Of a stretch of DNA of 64,000 bases, positions 50,332 to 59,637 are shown piece after piece (within the stretch, counting starts at the first letter, position 1; each line of letters opens with the position of its first letter). The stretch covers positions 124,001-188,000 of the forward strand of contig JADJQY010000001.1 in the NCBI GenBank assembly GCA_016712505.1, given 5' to 3'. The translations under genes and the position numbers were made by a program. The stretch comes from Candidatus Eiseniibacteriota bacterium (GTDB taxonomy: Bacteria; Eisenbacteria; RBG-16-71-46; CAIMUX01). The notes beneath the pieces are model-generated. The model worked only from the letters and a program-made list of their open reading frames with translations, was not told the origin of the DNA and made no database searches.

Positions 50332-52257
50332 ATGCCGAATCCAGAACCCACCTCCCCCCGCCTCGAGCGGAGCCTCCTGCTCGCGATCCTCCTCGCGACC
50401 ATCTTGGCCTACGCACGGGTGGGAGGGAATGGGTTCATTAACTGGGACGACCCAGGTTGGGTGACCGAGAACCCGCTCTGGCAGGCACCGAATCCTCTCT
50501 ACTCGATCTGGTTCACCCTCGAGGCGCACCAGTACTACCCGCTGTCATTCACCTTGCTCTGGATCGAACACCATCTGTTCGGAGACGCCCCGGCGGGCTA
50601 TCACTGGGTGAGTTTGGGGTTTCACCTGCTCGCGACCTGGGGATTCTACGCCCTGCTACGGCGGCTCCGGTTCGACCTGATTGCCTCGATCATCGCCGCC
50701 GCCGTGGTCGCCATCCACCCGCTCCAGGTCGCCGCAGTCGCTTGGGCGGTCGAGCAGAAGACGATGTTCGCCGCCGCGGCCATCTGGTGGAGTTTCGAGC
50801 GGTATATCGCCGCGGAGGAGAGCGGCTCGCGTCGGAGCTATGTCCTCTCGCTGGTGCTGTTCATCTGCGCAATGCTCGCGAAGACACAGCCACTGCTCCT
50901 TGCCGTCCTCTTTCCCCTCGCTCGTCCGCTGCTCGGGCGGGTACGGTCCGCCGCGGGCCGCGGTGCGGGTCTGTCCAGCCTGCTTCGCCTGTACCGCATC
51001 GCCTGGCCGCACCTGGTGATCGCCGTGGTGCTCGCGATCCCCACGATCATCCGGGAGCGGTCGCCGCTCGACGAGGGGAATCTGACCATCCCGGAACGGG
51101 CCGTCGCCATGGGACGAGGCCTCTGGTTCTATCTGGGCAAGTTCGCCTGGCCCCGCGAGCTCTCCGGGCTCTACCCCCTCTGGAAGATCGATCTCCGAGA
51201 CGGTACCGCTTTCCTCTGGCCGCTCGCCGCGGCGATCCTGGCCGGCATCCTGATCTGGCGCGCGCGTCGTCAGCCGACCCTGGCTTTTGCCTCTCTCCTC
51301 TGCGTTCTGACCTGGCTTCCGGCCAGCTGCATCGTGCCGTTCGGCCACATGGAGAAGTCGTATGTCGCCGATCACCTGGTCTACTTCTCGCTCGGCGGGC
51401 TGGGGCTGCTCTTCGGGCTTCTCGTGCGCTGGGCTCTTCGGGAGGGGGACCGCACGCGGCGAGTTCCGATCATCGGCCTCACGGTCCTCAGCCTCATCGC
51501 GTTTGGCGTCACGACGTTTCTGCGTATCGGTACCTATCGAAACTCGATCACGTTCTGGCAGCAGGTGCTCTCCATCGACCCTCGCTCGCTGAGCGGCAAC
51601 AACAACCTCGGCACTGCGCTGGCCGAGGCGGGCCGCATCACCGAGGCGATTCCGCTCTATCGCACCGGCATCGAGGTCCGGCCGGGGTACTACGAACTCC
51701 GCATCAACTACGCTGATGCCCTCTACCGAACGGGAGATCGCGACGGAGCGATCGAACAGCTGAAGTTCGCCCTGCGCGCCAAGCCTGGGGATGATCTGGC
51801 CACGCGTCGCCTCGCCGCATTGGGCGCCGGGACGATTGACGCCGCCCAGGAGGAGGGTCTACGTGCCCGCGCCTCGGCAGAACCGCCGAACGAGGCGACA
51901 GAACAGCTCGCTCTCGCCCGCTTCCTGATCGACTCGGGACGAGGTGAAGAGGCGGTCACCCTGCTCAAGAGCACGCTCGAGCGACCGCTCCCCGCACCCG
52001 CCCGCGGACCGGTATTGGGCGAACTTGGCTATGTTCTGGTTTCGCTCCGGCGCTATGAGGCGGCGCTCGCCGCATATCAGGAGCAACTGTCGCACGACCC
52101 CGGCTCGCCGACCGTCCGAATGAACGTCGGCGTGATGCTGCGCCGTCTCGGCCGCTTCAAGGAAGCGATTGCCGAGCTGGAGCGGGCGCAACGTCAGGCA
52201 CCCGCGAACGAGCAGATCCGCTACAACCTGGAGAAGGCGCACCGCGCGGAGCGGTAG
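50332..52257 (+). CDS. TMTC-like integral membrane protein with C-terminal TPRs
   Basis: 641 aa. The N-terminal two-thirds are hydrophobic with about 10-12 transmembrane segments and the GT-C signature region FINWDDPGWVTENPLW after TM1, where the Asp pair is the expected catalytic/metal site of TMTC/PMT-type glycosyltransferases. YYPLSFTLLWIEHHLFG and AVAWAVEQKTMFAAAAIWWS are also typical. The C-terminal 190 residues are TPR units (NNNLGTALAEAGRITEAIPLY and similar). The family is known in animals as O-mannosyltransferases; bacterial function is largely unproven. Divergent from the kinase gene. Confidence 0.82.
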   Translation: MPNPEPTSPRLERSLLLAILLATILAYARVGGNGFINWDDPGWVTENPLWQAPNPLYSIWFTLEAHQYYPLSFTLLWIEHHLFGDAPAGYHWVSLGFHLLATWGFYALLRRLRFDLIASIIAAAVVAIHPLQVAAVAWAVEQKTMFAAAAIWWSFERYIAAEESGSRRSYVLSLVLFICAMLAKTQPLLLAVLFPLARPLLGRVRSAAGRGAGLSSLLRLYRIAWPHLVIAVVLAIPTIIRERSPLDEGNLTIPERAVAMGRGLWFYLGKFAWPRELSGLYPLWKIDLRDGTAFLWPLAAAILAGILIWRARRQPTLAFASLLCVLTWLPASCIVPFGHMEKSYVADHLVYFSLGGLGLLFGLLVRWALREGDRTRRVPIIGLTVLSLIAFGVTTFLRIGTYRNSITFWQQVLSIDPRSLSGNNNLGTALAEAGRITEAIPLYRTGIEVRPGYYELRINYADALYRTGDRDGAIEQLKFALRAKPGDDLATRRLAALGAGTIDAAQEEGLRARASAEPPNEATEQLALARFLIDSGRGEEAVTLLKSTLERPLPAPARGPVLGELGYVLVSLRRYEAALAAYQEQLSHDPGSPTVRMNVGVMLRRLGRFKEAIAELERAQRQAPANEQIRYNLEKAHRAER

Positions 52258-52371
52258 CTGCCCGGAACGCCACTCGATGGCAGCGGAGCGAACCGAAGAT
52301 CGGCGGATCGGCGCTCGATGCTCGGAGCTCGGCGCTCGATGCCACCGAAGGCCGATCCGCATCTCTCGCTT

Positions 52372-53640
52372 CTAGACCTCCCCGCTCACCATGCCGAGGA
52401 GGCGATCGAGGATCTTCTCGCCGTCGGCCCGGAGGCCGTTGTGGTCGTACTCGTTGGTGGCCCAGAGGCGGAAGCCGGGAATGGCGCGGGCGGTCTCTTC
52501 GCTGTAGGCCCACTCGACGTACATGTCGTCGAGATAGACGCAGGCTGCGGTCGGGACCTGATTGCGGCTCAGCGTGCCGGGATCGTAGACCACGGGCCAG
52601 TCGCGCTTCGCGGCGAGGAGGTCGGCCGCGGCCTTCATCGGTGCGAGCGCCTGGTAGTCGTCGAACATCCAGGGGTAGATCATCTCGCCGGTGAAGAAGA
52701 GCGGTGCCGGGCAGTCGAACTCCGGATACTCCGGCCGGATCCGTTCGGCAGACCAGTTGGGGGCGCTGCCCTGGGCGTAGATCGGCTCGTGCAGGATGGC
52801 GAAGATCGGGTTCCGGGTGAACGACTGCTGCCGGTCGACATCGATCAGGAAGGCGGGGTTCCACTCGCCGCCATCGAACGCGCTCTCGATCAGAGCGTGG
52901 ATCGTCTCGAACCCGTCACTCATGCCGAACGCCATCCCGAGCTGCTGGAAGCGTCGGACCGAGAGGCGATCACCGTTGGGCAGACGCACGTCCTCGGCGC
53001 CCAGACGACGACCGATTTCGTCGACCGCTGCCCGGTCTGCGGGATAGCGCTCGAAGTAGCGTTGATTGCGCCTCAGGACACGGCGGTACGTCGCGCGATA
53101 GATGTCGTCGATCGGCGTGGCGAGTGGCGGCACTCCTCCGGTGATCAGGGCGGCGGAGAGCCCTTCCGGGGCGCGTGAGAGGTAGGCGGTGGCCAGGAAT
53201 CCACCCCAGCTTTGGCCGAGCACCTTCCAGCGGTTTCCCTTGGCCAGGCGCGCGCGAATGAACTCGCAGTCGCGGATGATCTGCTCCTGGCGGAACAGGG
53301 CAAGGTAGGCCGCCTGGGCCTCGGGCGTTCCTCGGCGCACCACGCTGGCGGCGTGCACCAGAGTGCTCCTCCCCGTTCCCCGCTGATCCAGGAGCAGCAG
53401 GCGGTGATCCTTGAGCGCCCGCTTGACCCATCCCGACGCCCCGGTGGGCCGGGGAGCCTCGAACCCTAGACCCCCCTGGAGGTAGACCATCCAGGGGAGA
53501 TCGGCATGCTCTTTCCCGGGGGCGACCACTTCGCGGGCAAACACCCGGATCGTCTCGCCGCCCGGTGCATCGTGGTCGAGCGGCACCTCGAACTCGTGGT
53601 CGGTCAGCACCAGCCCTGGAACTCTATGGGGTATCGACAT
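52372..53640 (-). CDS. Alpha/beta hydrolase of the proline iminopeptidase (S33) type
   Basis: 422 aa from ATG 53640 behind GGAGGATTCGG. The oxyanion strand region LQGGLGFEAPRP (54-65, replacing the common HGGPG), LLLLDQRGTGRST (81-93) and the nucleophile elbow GQSWGG with S144 match the S33 prolyl aminopeptidase/tripeptidyl peptidase group. The C-terminal H in YDHNGL is the likely catalytic histidine. A large helical cap is inserted after the elbow. No signal peptide. Expected activity is removal of N-terminal proline or similar residues from peptides. Confidence 0.87.
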   Translation of the reverse strand: MSIPHRVPGLVLTDHEFEVPLDHDAPGGETIRVFAREVVAPGKEHADLPWMVYLQGGLGFEAPRPTGASGWVKRALKDHRLLLLDQRGTGRSTLVHAASVVRRGTPEAQAAYLALFRQEQIIRDCEFIRARLAKGNRWKVLGQSWGGFLATAYLSRAPEGLSAALITGGVPPLATPIDDIYRATYRRVLRRNQRYFERYPADRAAVDEIGRRLGAEDVRLPNGDRLSVRRFQQLGMAFGMSDGFETIHALIESAFDGGEWNPAFLIDVDRQQSFTRNPIFAILHEPIYAQGSAPNWSAERIRPEYPEFDCPAPLFFTGEMIYPWMFDDYQALAPMKAAADLLAAKRDWPVVYDPGTLSRNQVPTAACVYLDDMYVEWAYSEETARAIPGFRLWATNEYDHNGLRADGEKILDRLLGMVSGEV

Positions 53641-53840
53641 CCGAATCCTCCGCATCTTGAGTGGCGCGCGGTCCGGCGAGAGTGCCCGAGGGGGCTCGTC
53701 GGACGCAACTCCCGGCGAACGAATCCCCGGGTTTCGCGCCGATCTGGACGCGTGCTACCCTTGGTCTACCCCCCTCGGGACGCAGCCCGACCCGCTGCGA
53801 TCACGGCCCGCTCCAGCCGGGCCAGGATGGGAGAACCAAT

Positions 53841-55262
53841 ATGTCGAACCACGAGTCTCTCAGGTCGTCGGCCACTGTTCCTCAGGTGCTACTCGGGCTC
53901 GCGCTTCTCGGTCAGGGGTTGCTCAGCGCGCTCTCCTTTGGCCTCGCTCAGGCCGAGTTCCGCCGGGTTCCTTCGCAGTACTCGCAGATCCAGCTCGCGA
54001 TCGACTACGCCGATCCGGGCGACGTCATCCTGGTCGCACCCGGCACCTACTCCGGACCGGGGAACATCAACCTGGACTTTCACGGGAAGGAGTTGATCTG
54101 TCGCTCGGAGGAAGGCGCGGCGGTCACGATCATCGATGCGCAGCAGGAGTCCGGATACCGTAACGGGTTCCAGCTGAGCAGCGGCGAGACGCGCGCGAGC
54201 GTGATCCAGGGGTTCACCATCATCAACGGATACAACCCTTACGGTGGTGCAATCTCGTGTATCAACGCTTCCCCGACCATCCGGGCTTGTGTCATCCGTG
54301 ACTGCCTCGCGTTTTTCGGGGGCGGCATCTCGTTTGATCAGTCGGGGGGACTGATTCAGGACACGCTGGTGGAGGAGTGCAGCGTCATTGGCCTTCCAGT
54401 GAGCGGTCAGGGCGGCGGTGGAATCTACATGAGGAACTCGTCGGGCCGGGTCGAGGATACGGTGGTTCGTGGGAATCATATCGACGAGTTTTCGTTCCCC
54501 GGTTCGGGGATCTACATGTCGGGAGGAGGCGCGTTGCTTCGCTGCACCGTGACCGGAAACGCCGGAGGCTCGGGCGTCTTCGCAAGCCTCACGCAGATCG
54601 ATCACTGCACGATTGCATACAACCGCAGCACTGAGTTGCAGATCGACTTCGTATGCGACATCACCTCGTCCATCATCGCCAACGGCTGCGGCCAGTCGCT
54701 GGTCTCGTTGAGTCCCACGGCGTGGGCCACCGCGAGCTGCACCATGGTCGATCCGGACAGAGTCGTGACCAACGGAGGGACCTTTACTTACCTCACGCCG
54801 GCAATCGACGCGAGCCCGCTATTCTGCCTGGCACCATTTTGCGCCAACGTACCGACCACGATCGGTAGTTTCCACGTCGAGCCGACCTCTCTGGCACGCC
54901 CAGAGAACAACGAGTGCGAGGATTTCCTGGGGGCAAACACAAGCGACACTTGCGTGGCGGCCGGGGTGGATCCACAGCCGGTGGGACTTCTGGGTCCGAA
55001 CTCCATTGCGCCGAATCCGTCGCGCGGTGAGACATCGCTTCGCTTCCGGCTTCCCGCCCAGTCGAGCGTGCGGGTCTCGCTGCTCGACCTGCAGGGGCGG
55101 CGATTGGCGAGCCTGCTGGAGGAGAGCCGCGAAGCGGGGGATCAAACCTGGTCGGGGGACCTGAGGGCGATTCCGGGGTTGCGCCTGGCGCCCGGAGTCT
55201 ACCTGATCGAGGTGAAGGCAGCGGGATTGCGCGAGACGGCGCGCATGGTGTTGCTGCCGTAG
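53841..55262 (+). CDS. Secreted right-handed parallel beta-helix protein with FlgD-like tail
   Basis: 473 aa. ATG 53841 is preceded by GGGAGAACCAAT; an in-frame upstream extension to 53661 lacks coding features. Signal peptide to about AQA-EFR. It opens with the usual VPSQYSQIQLAIDYADPGDV and ILVAPGTYSGPG, followed by rungs such as ISCINASPTIRACVIRDC, IYMRNSSGRVEDTVVRGN and ALLRCTVTGNAGG. The tail domain contains GPNSIAPNPSRGETSLRFRL and ends ARMVLLP. Probably a surface protein; no catalytic residues can be assigned. Confidence 0.83.
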   Translation: MSNHESLRSSATVPQVLLGLALLGQGLLSALSFGLAQAEFRRVPSQYSQIQLAIDYADPGDVILVAPGTYSGPGNINLDFHGKELICRSEEGAAVTIIDAQQESGYRNGFQLSSGETRASVIQGFTIINGYNPYGGAISCINASPTIRACVIRDCLAFFGGGISFDQSGGLIQDTLVEECSVIGLPVSGQGGGGIYMRNSSGRVEDTVVRGNHIDEFSFPGSGIYMSGGGALLRCTVTGNAGGSGVFASLTQIDHCTIAYNRSTELQIDFVCDITSSIIANGCGQSLVSLSPTAWATASCTMVDPDRVVTNGGTFTYLTPAIDASPLFCLAPFCANVPTTIGSFHVEPTSLARPENNECEDFLGANTSDTCVAAGVDPQPVGLLGPNSIAPNPSRGETSLRFRLPAQSSVRVSLLDLQGRRLASLLEESREAGDQTWSGDLRAIPGLRLAPGVYLIEVKAAGLRETARMVLLP

Positions 55263-55284
55263 GCTCGTGGTTCGGAGAGATAGA

Positions 55285-55316
55285 AACGGGGCGGGACTTC
55301 AGCGTCCCGTCCCGTT
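55285..55316. terminator. Terminator hairpin between convergent beta-helix and PFK genes
   Basis: AACGGGGCGGGAC / GTCCCGTCCCGTT, 13-bp stem with one G-T pair and a 6-nt loop. Placed to serve both convergent genes. Confidence 0.75.
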
Positions 55317-55376
55317 CGTGTGATCTGGCGGAAGCGACTCGAATCAAGGCAGCGACGCGCGTTCCGCGCGCCGCGG

Positions 55377-56546
55377 TTAGTACAAGAACATCGGCTTGCC
55401 GCGGACGCCGGAGATCTTGGGGAGGTACTCCTCGAGGTCGTAGAACTCACGGACGTTGACCTGGCGGCGTCCGCTGGAGGCGACCTCGACGGGTACGGTG
55501 GTGTAGCGACCGTCATGGATCGCCACCATGTTTCCCTTCTGTCCTCCCTCCATCAGCTCGTAGGCCAGGTTGCCGAAGTTGTAGGCGACGAACCGATCGA
55601 GCGAATCGGGGGCTCCGGCCCGCATGAGATAGGCGAGCTTCTGTACCATCACGTTCTCACCGGTAATCCGCTTCAGTTCGGCACCGATGATGTCGCCGAT
55701 CCCGCCCAACTTACGATGACCGAACGCGTCCGCCTCACCGGCGAGCTGCATCTCCCCACCGACCAGGGTGGCCCCTTCGCTCACCACCACGACCGCGTAC
55801 TGGCTGGGGTTGTTCTTCTTGTCCGCGAGCAGGAGACGCGCGAGCTTGTCCATCTCGCACGGCACCTCGGAGATGAGCACCCGATCGACGCCGGCGAGGT
55901 AGCCGGTGATCAGCGCGGTCTCACCGCTGTAGCGGCCAAACAGCTCGACCACGAGGAACCGCTCGTGGGATCCGGCCGGAGTGCGGAGATCGGTAATGAA
56001 GTTGATGCTGCGCGTGACGGCCGAGGAGAATCCGATGCAGTAGTCCGTCCCCATCACGTCATTGTCCATCGTCTTCGGCACGGCAACGACCGGGTAGCCT
56101 TCGCGGTTGAGGCGCGCCGCATACGACAAGGTGTCGTCACCGCCGATCGCCATCAGCCAGTCGATCTCGAGTCGCTGCAGTGTTTTCATCACCTCGGGCG
56201 TGATGTCGACCTTCTCGTTCGGGTCGCCGTCACCGTACTTCCCGACCAGATGATCCGGCAGGTCGCGCCGCTTCATCTTCTGCGGATTGGTTCTCGAGGT
56301 GTGGAGGAAGGTGCCGCCGTGCCGATCGACCGTGCGCACCTGGATCTTGCCCAACGGGGTCATCCACTTGGCGAGCGATTGCGGGTCGTCCGCATTGAGG
56401 TGTGAGACACCACGCCAGCCTCGGCGAATTCCGATGACCTCGTGGCCGGCATCGATCGCCCGATAGGTAAAGGCCTTGATGCAGGAATTGAGCCCCGGGA
56501 CGTCGCCGCCGCCGGTGAGCACGCCGATCTTCATCTTCCGCGTCAT
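55377..56546 (-). CDS. 6-phosphofructokinase, PPi-dependent type by signature
   Basis: 389 aa, ATG behind GGGGGAGAA. PFK family landmarks are the N-terminal GVLTGGGDVPGLN (8-20), substrate motif PKTMDNDV (157-164) and ELFGRYSGETAL. The residues that separate ATP- from PPi-dependent enzymes point to PPi: GGDDT at 135-139, with Asp where ATP enzymes have Gly, and the Lys of PKTMDND, where ATP enzymes have Gly. It would catalyse the reversible phosphorylation of fructose-6-phosphate in glycolysis/gluconeogenesis. It could be a mixed-substrate group III enzyme. Confidence 0.87.
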   Translation of the reverse strand: MTRKMKIGVLTGGGDVPGLNSCIKAFTYRAIDAGHEVIGIRRGWRGVSHLNADDPQSLAKWMTPLGKIQVRTVDRHGGTFLHTSRTNPQKMKRRDLPDHLVGKYGDGDPNEKVDITPEVMKTLQRLEIDWLMAIGGDDTLSYAARLNREGYPVVAVPKTMDNDVMGTDYCIGFSSAVTRSINFITDLRTPAGSHERFLVVELFGRYSGETALITGYLAGVDRVLISEVPCEMDKLARLLLADKKNNPSQYAVVVVSEGATLVGGEMQLAGEADAFGHRKLGGIGDIIGAELKRITGENVMVQKLAYLMRAGAPDSLDRFVAYNFGNLAYELMEGGQKGNMVAIHDGRYTTVPVEVASSGRRQVNVREFYDLEEYLPKISGVRGKPMFLY

Positions 56547-56900
56547 TTCTCCCCCAAACCGCGACGGACGCCCGCCGCGTCCTTCGCCGCGCCGGCGCGG
56601 CGAACACCACCCATATTCCGGGTCGCACTCGACCCACCGTCAAGGGATAACACCCCGACCTTTGGACGCAAAGTGCCGACTCCATCCGCCGCGACGAACG
56701 GCCCCGATCCCGTTCGAGATCCGCGTCGGACCGTCGCAGACCGGCCGAAGCTGCGACTGGGTCGCGCGAGAGCTGCGCCCCCCAGGAATTGAGAGTCGGT
56801 CGCGCGGAACGCTCGACAGAAGGCCCTGGCTCGTGGATGCTCCGCGGCCTCACCCCGTCGGCCGGGCGGGAGACGATTGGAACCAAGCCGAGGAGGATCC

Positions 56901-57692
56901 GTGTCGGAAGACGCCTACATCGACTTTGCCGTCCTCTACGATGAGTGGCAGGCGCTCTACCCCCGCCCCTTTGCCGTCGCCCTTGCGCCACGCATCGAAG
57001 CCGCGGTCAAGAAGCACGGGAGCCGTGTGCCCGTGCTCGGGGACCTCGCATGCGGAACCGGGACGTTCGCGCACTGGTGGGCGCAGCGCCATCGCGGCTG
57101 GAAGGTCTACGGAACCGACCTCTCCGATGCGATGATCGCTTCCGCGCGCAAGCCGACCTCGCCGGTGCGGAAGAAGGTCACCCCGGCGGACCGAGCCCCG
57201 CAGTTCTTCGTGCAAGACCTCGCCGCGACCTCGTTGCCCGAGAAGGCCGGCGTCCTCTCCTGTCTCTTCGACAGCATGAACCACCTGCTGGCTGCCCCCG
57301 CGATGAGCCGGATGCTGAAGCGGGTCCGCGAGTCGCTCGCTCCGGATGGTCTGTTCATCTTTGACCTGATCGAGGAAGAGCGGTTTGCCGAGACCTTCGA
57401 GGGCTTCTCGATCATCGACGGTCCGGACCTCTACGTCGGAATGCAGATGGGTTCCGAGGAGCGCCGCGGCGTTCTCTACGGAGATGCCACCTTCACCTTC
57501 TTCCGGCGCCAGACCGAGCACTGGGGTCGGCTGGAATTCAATTTGCGGGAGCGCTGCTGGCGCGAGGCGGAACTCCGCTCCCTGATCGCGAAGTCCGGCC
57601 TGTCGGTGGTCGACATCGAGGCGATCGATCCTTCGGAAGATCCGGATGTCTACGTTCCGCGCACCCTCTGGATTTGCCGGAATGGGCCGTAG
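56901..57692 (+). CDS. Class I SAM-dependent methyltransferase
   Basis: 263 aa from GTG 56901, preceded by GAGGAGGATCC. N-terminal FAVLYDEWQALYPRPFAVAL, motif I LGDLACGTGTFAHWWAQRH, motif II VYGTDLSDAMIASAR and post-I GVLSCLFDSMNHLL place it in the Methyltransf_25 group. The C-terminal beta-sheet insertion (GVLYGDATFTFFRR, WGRLEFNLRERCW) is as in small-molecule or glycine/sarcosine-type methyltransferases. Substrate unknown. Confidence 0.87.
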   Translation: MSEDAYIDFAVLYDEWQALYPRPFAVALAPRIEAAVKKHGSRVPVLGDLACGTGTFAHWWAQRHRGWKVYGTDLSDAMIASARKPTSPVRKKVTPADRAPQFFVQDLAATSLPEKAGVLSCLFDSMNHLLAAPAMSRMLKRVRESLAPDGLFIFDLIEEERFAETFEGFSIIDGPDLYVGMQMGSEERRGVLYGDATFTFFRRQTEHWGRLEFNLRERCWREAELRSLIAKSGLSVVDIEAIDPSEDPDVYVPRTLWICRNGP

Positions 57693-57757
57693 GGGGCGGG
57701 GTGATTCGTGGCCGGTCCATAGGTTTTCAAATCCATTTCAAATCACGTGGATCCCTT

Positions 57758-57917
57758 GGTGGTGGCGCGAAGATTCGTGATTTCGTTCGGCCAGCGTGGC
57801 CAGGCCGCTACGATCCAGCGACTTGCCGTTGCGGTGCAGCCACAGGCCCACCACTCCCCGATCCACTTTCAGGGCAATAAGTTAGCGCCCCAATGCACGA
57901 ATCTTCGCGCCACCACC
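57758..57917. repeat. 160-bp element bounded by perfect 22-bp inverted repeats (MITE-like)
   Basis: GGTGGTGGCGCGAAGATTCG (plus TG) at 57758-57779 is repeated as its exact complement at 57896-57917, enclosing 116 bp without a reading frame. No clear target-site duplication is visible. It occupies most of the 332-bp gap between the methyltransferase and the 525-aa protein gene. It could be a non-autonomous mobile element, or a large hairpin in the leader of the downstream gene. Confidence 0.7.
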
Positions 57918-58024
57918 GTTCGGTTTGGAGTGCCGAAATCGTTTGCCGATAGTAGAGGGGTCTTCTCCAGCGACCCCGTTTCGGATTCGAACCCCGCCCG
58001 CGCAAGCGGACCAAGGAGTAGGTG

Positions 58025-59602
58025 ATGCTCACGCCCGACCGACTTGCCTTGATCGAGAACGCCCTCCGGAACATCGCCTTCCTGCTCATGGCGGGGATGA
58101 TGGAGGCGTTCGGCACCCTGGCCGGCGATCTTTCGCAAGCCCTGCACGACGCCTTCGCCGGGCAGGAGCAGAAGCGCGACGTGGCGGCCGAGGTGCGGAA
58201 GAAGATGTCCGACGAGCAGAGCAAGATGCTCGAGTCGATGATCTCCGACGCCAAGCCCGACTCCGCCATCCAGTCAAGGATTCTGGAGAAGCTCGATCCC
58301 GCCACCGCGGACGATCTGATCGCGAAGCTCAACGCGCCGCAGGTCGGCCTTCCCCCGCTGACCGAGCCACTCCCCCCCGAGGCGCTGCTGGCTTACTTCC
58401 AGTTGCTCCAGGACGGCAATGAAGAACTGGCCGCGGCGGTCGGAGAGTTCTCGAACACCATGCAGTCGCTCGCCGCCCCGCAGAATCGGATCGAACTAGA
58501 GCAGGATGGTACCGGGCGGCTTTCCAGCGTCATCGGGCAGCCGGTGGCGGTCACGATCGACAAGAGCTGCGGCGAAGGAACCGAGGCGTCGGGCGCACTG
58601 GACGAGGTGGTCTCGGGAATCCAGCAGGTGGCCTGGACAGACTGGAAGCGCACCCAGCTTCAGGCGATCGACACGGTGAAGATCCGAAACGTGAAGCAGG
58701 TCGCGAAGGTCGGTTGGAAGCGCGAGGGCGTAGCTTTGCTGGTCGATGTCTGTCTCGCGGAGGGATCGGTCGGCTACGTATCCAGTCAGCAATTGTCGGA
58801 GGGGCTCGATGCCGGGCTTCTCGAAGCCGCACAGGCGGCGCTGATCGCAGCACGGGAGAAGCGGGCGATCACCGGGCCGGAGGGACTCAAGCTCGAGATC
58901 TCCGGACTCCGCGTCACCCAGCCAACCCCGACCGCGGAGGAGGCACTTCGCCCCTTCAGTTGGTCCGGTGGCACGACGGTGGCGCTCACTGTCCGCCGGC
59001 CACTCGGCGGACTGACTGCCTTCAACAGCGAGAAGGCTTCGATCCGTGCGGCCAAGGACGATCACGGAAAGGACCTCCTCATCGGGGATGATCCGACGCG
59101 CGACGCCAGCGCCAGTTTTGGGAGCTTCCCCACGTTCGATGAGACCGGTACTGCCTGCCTGATCGAACTCGATCTCCCAGGCGTTCCTTCCCCCGGGTCG
59201 GACCGGATCGCGGTGGACGTCGACCTCGCCTTCGAGGTCGCCAACGGTGTGACCGAAAGCTCCGTCCAGGTCCGCTTCGCTGACGGCGCGCATTTCAAGC
59301 TCGGCACGATCCCCTTCGAGGTGACGAGCGTCGAGGACGACGATTGGGGCTACAAGGTCAACCTCAAGACGAACAAGCTGCTTTCCGACCTCGCCGGTTT
59401 CCGCTTCGTCGCTGCAAACGGCGAGGAGATCCCGGTCACCATCTCGAGCAGCTCTACCATGAACTGGGGCGACGAGCCGAGCGAGGAGCGCCAACTGTCA
59501 TTCGCGTCCCGCGCAGAGAAGGGAAAGCTGATCGCCAGAATGTGGAAGGACAAGCGCGTCGTCACCTTCCCGGTCACGACCGAAATCGGAGTCGGGTTCT
59601 AG
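58025..59602 (+). CDS. Uncharacterised 525-aa protein
   Basis: ATG 58025 (GTG 58022 is also possible) behind AAGGAGTAGGTG. No signal peptide. The first 75 residues are helical with a hydrophobic face (LRNIAFLLMAGMMEAFGTLA) and a heptad-like segment rich in charged residues (AAEVRKKMSDEQSKMLESMI). Short Pro-rich motifs follow. Residues 150-525 are predominantly beta: several blocks look like repeated Ig-like or adhesin-like modules (EVANGVTESSVQVRFADGAH, GFRFVAANGEEIPVTISSSS). The mixed composition suggests a structural or chaperone-like cytoplasmic protein. I cannot assign a family. Confidence 0.65.
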   Translation: MLTPDRLALIENALRNIAFLLMAGMMEAFGTLAGDLSQALHDAFAGQEQKRDVAAEVRKKMSDEQSKMLESMISDAKPDSAIQSRILEKLDPATADDLIAKLNAPQVGLPPLTEPLPPEALLAYFQLLQDGNEELAAAVGEFSNTMQSLAAPQNRIELEQDGTGRLSSVIGQPVAVTIDKSCGEGTEASGALDEVVSGIQQVAWTDWKRTQLQAIDTVKIRNVKQVAKVGWKREGVALLVDVCLAEGSVGYVSSQQLSEGLDAGLLEAAQAALIAAREKRAITGPEGLKLEISGLRVTQPTPTAEEALRPFSWSGGTTVALTVRRPLGGLTAFNSEKASIRAAKDDHGKDLLIGDDPTRDASASFGSFPTFDETGTACLIELDLPGVPSPGSDRIAVDVDLAFEVANGVTESSVQVRFADGAHFKLGTIPFEVTSVEDDDWGYKVNLKTNKLLSDLAGFRFVAANGEEIPVTISSSSTMNWGDEPSEERQLSFASRAEKGKLIARMWKDKRVVTFPVTTEIGVGF

Positions 59603-59605
59603 CCC

Positions 59606-59628
59606 CCGGCGCGGCTGCGCCGCGCCGG
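59606..59628. terminator. Terminator hairpin between convergent genes
   Basis: CCGGCGCGGC / GCCGCGCCGG, perfect 10-bp stem with 3-nt loop, directly after the stop of the 525-aa protein gene and 10 bp before the stop of the convergent Cys-rich gene. Confidence 0.7.
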
Positions 59629-59637
59629 TGCATTCTC

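Noticed and set aside
52258..52371. Repeated CGGCGCTCGATG-like words between convergent genes
   Set aside because: Only two imperfect copies in about 100 bp; too short and irregular to call a repeat element or terminator.
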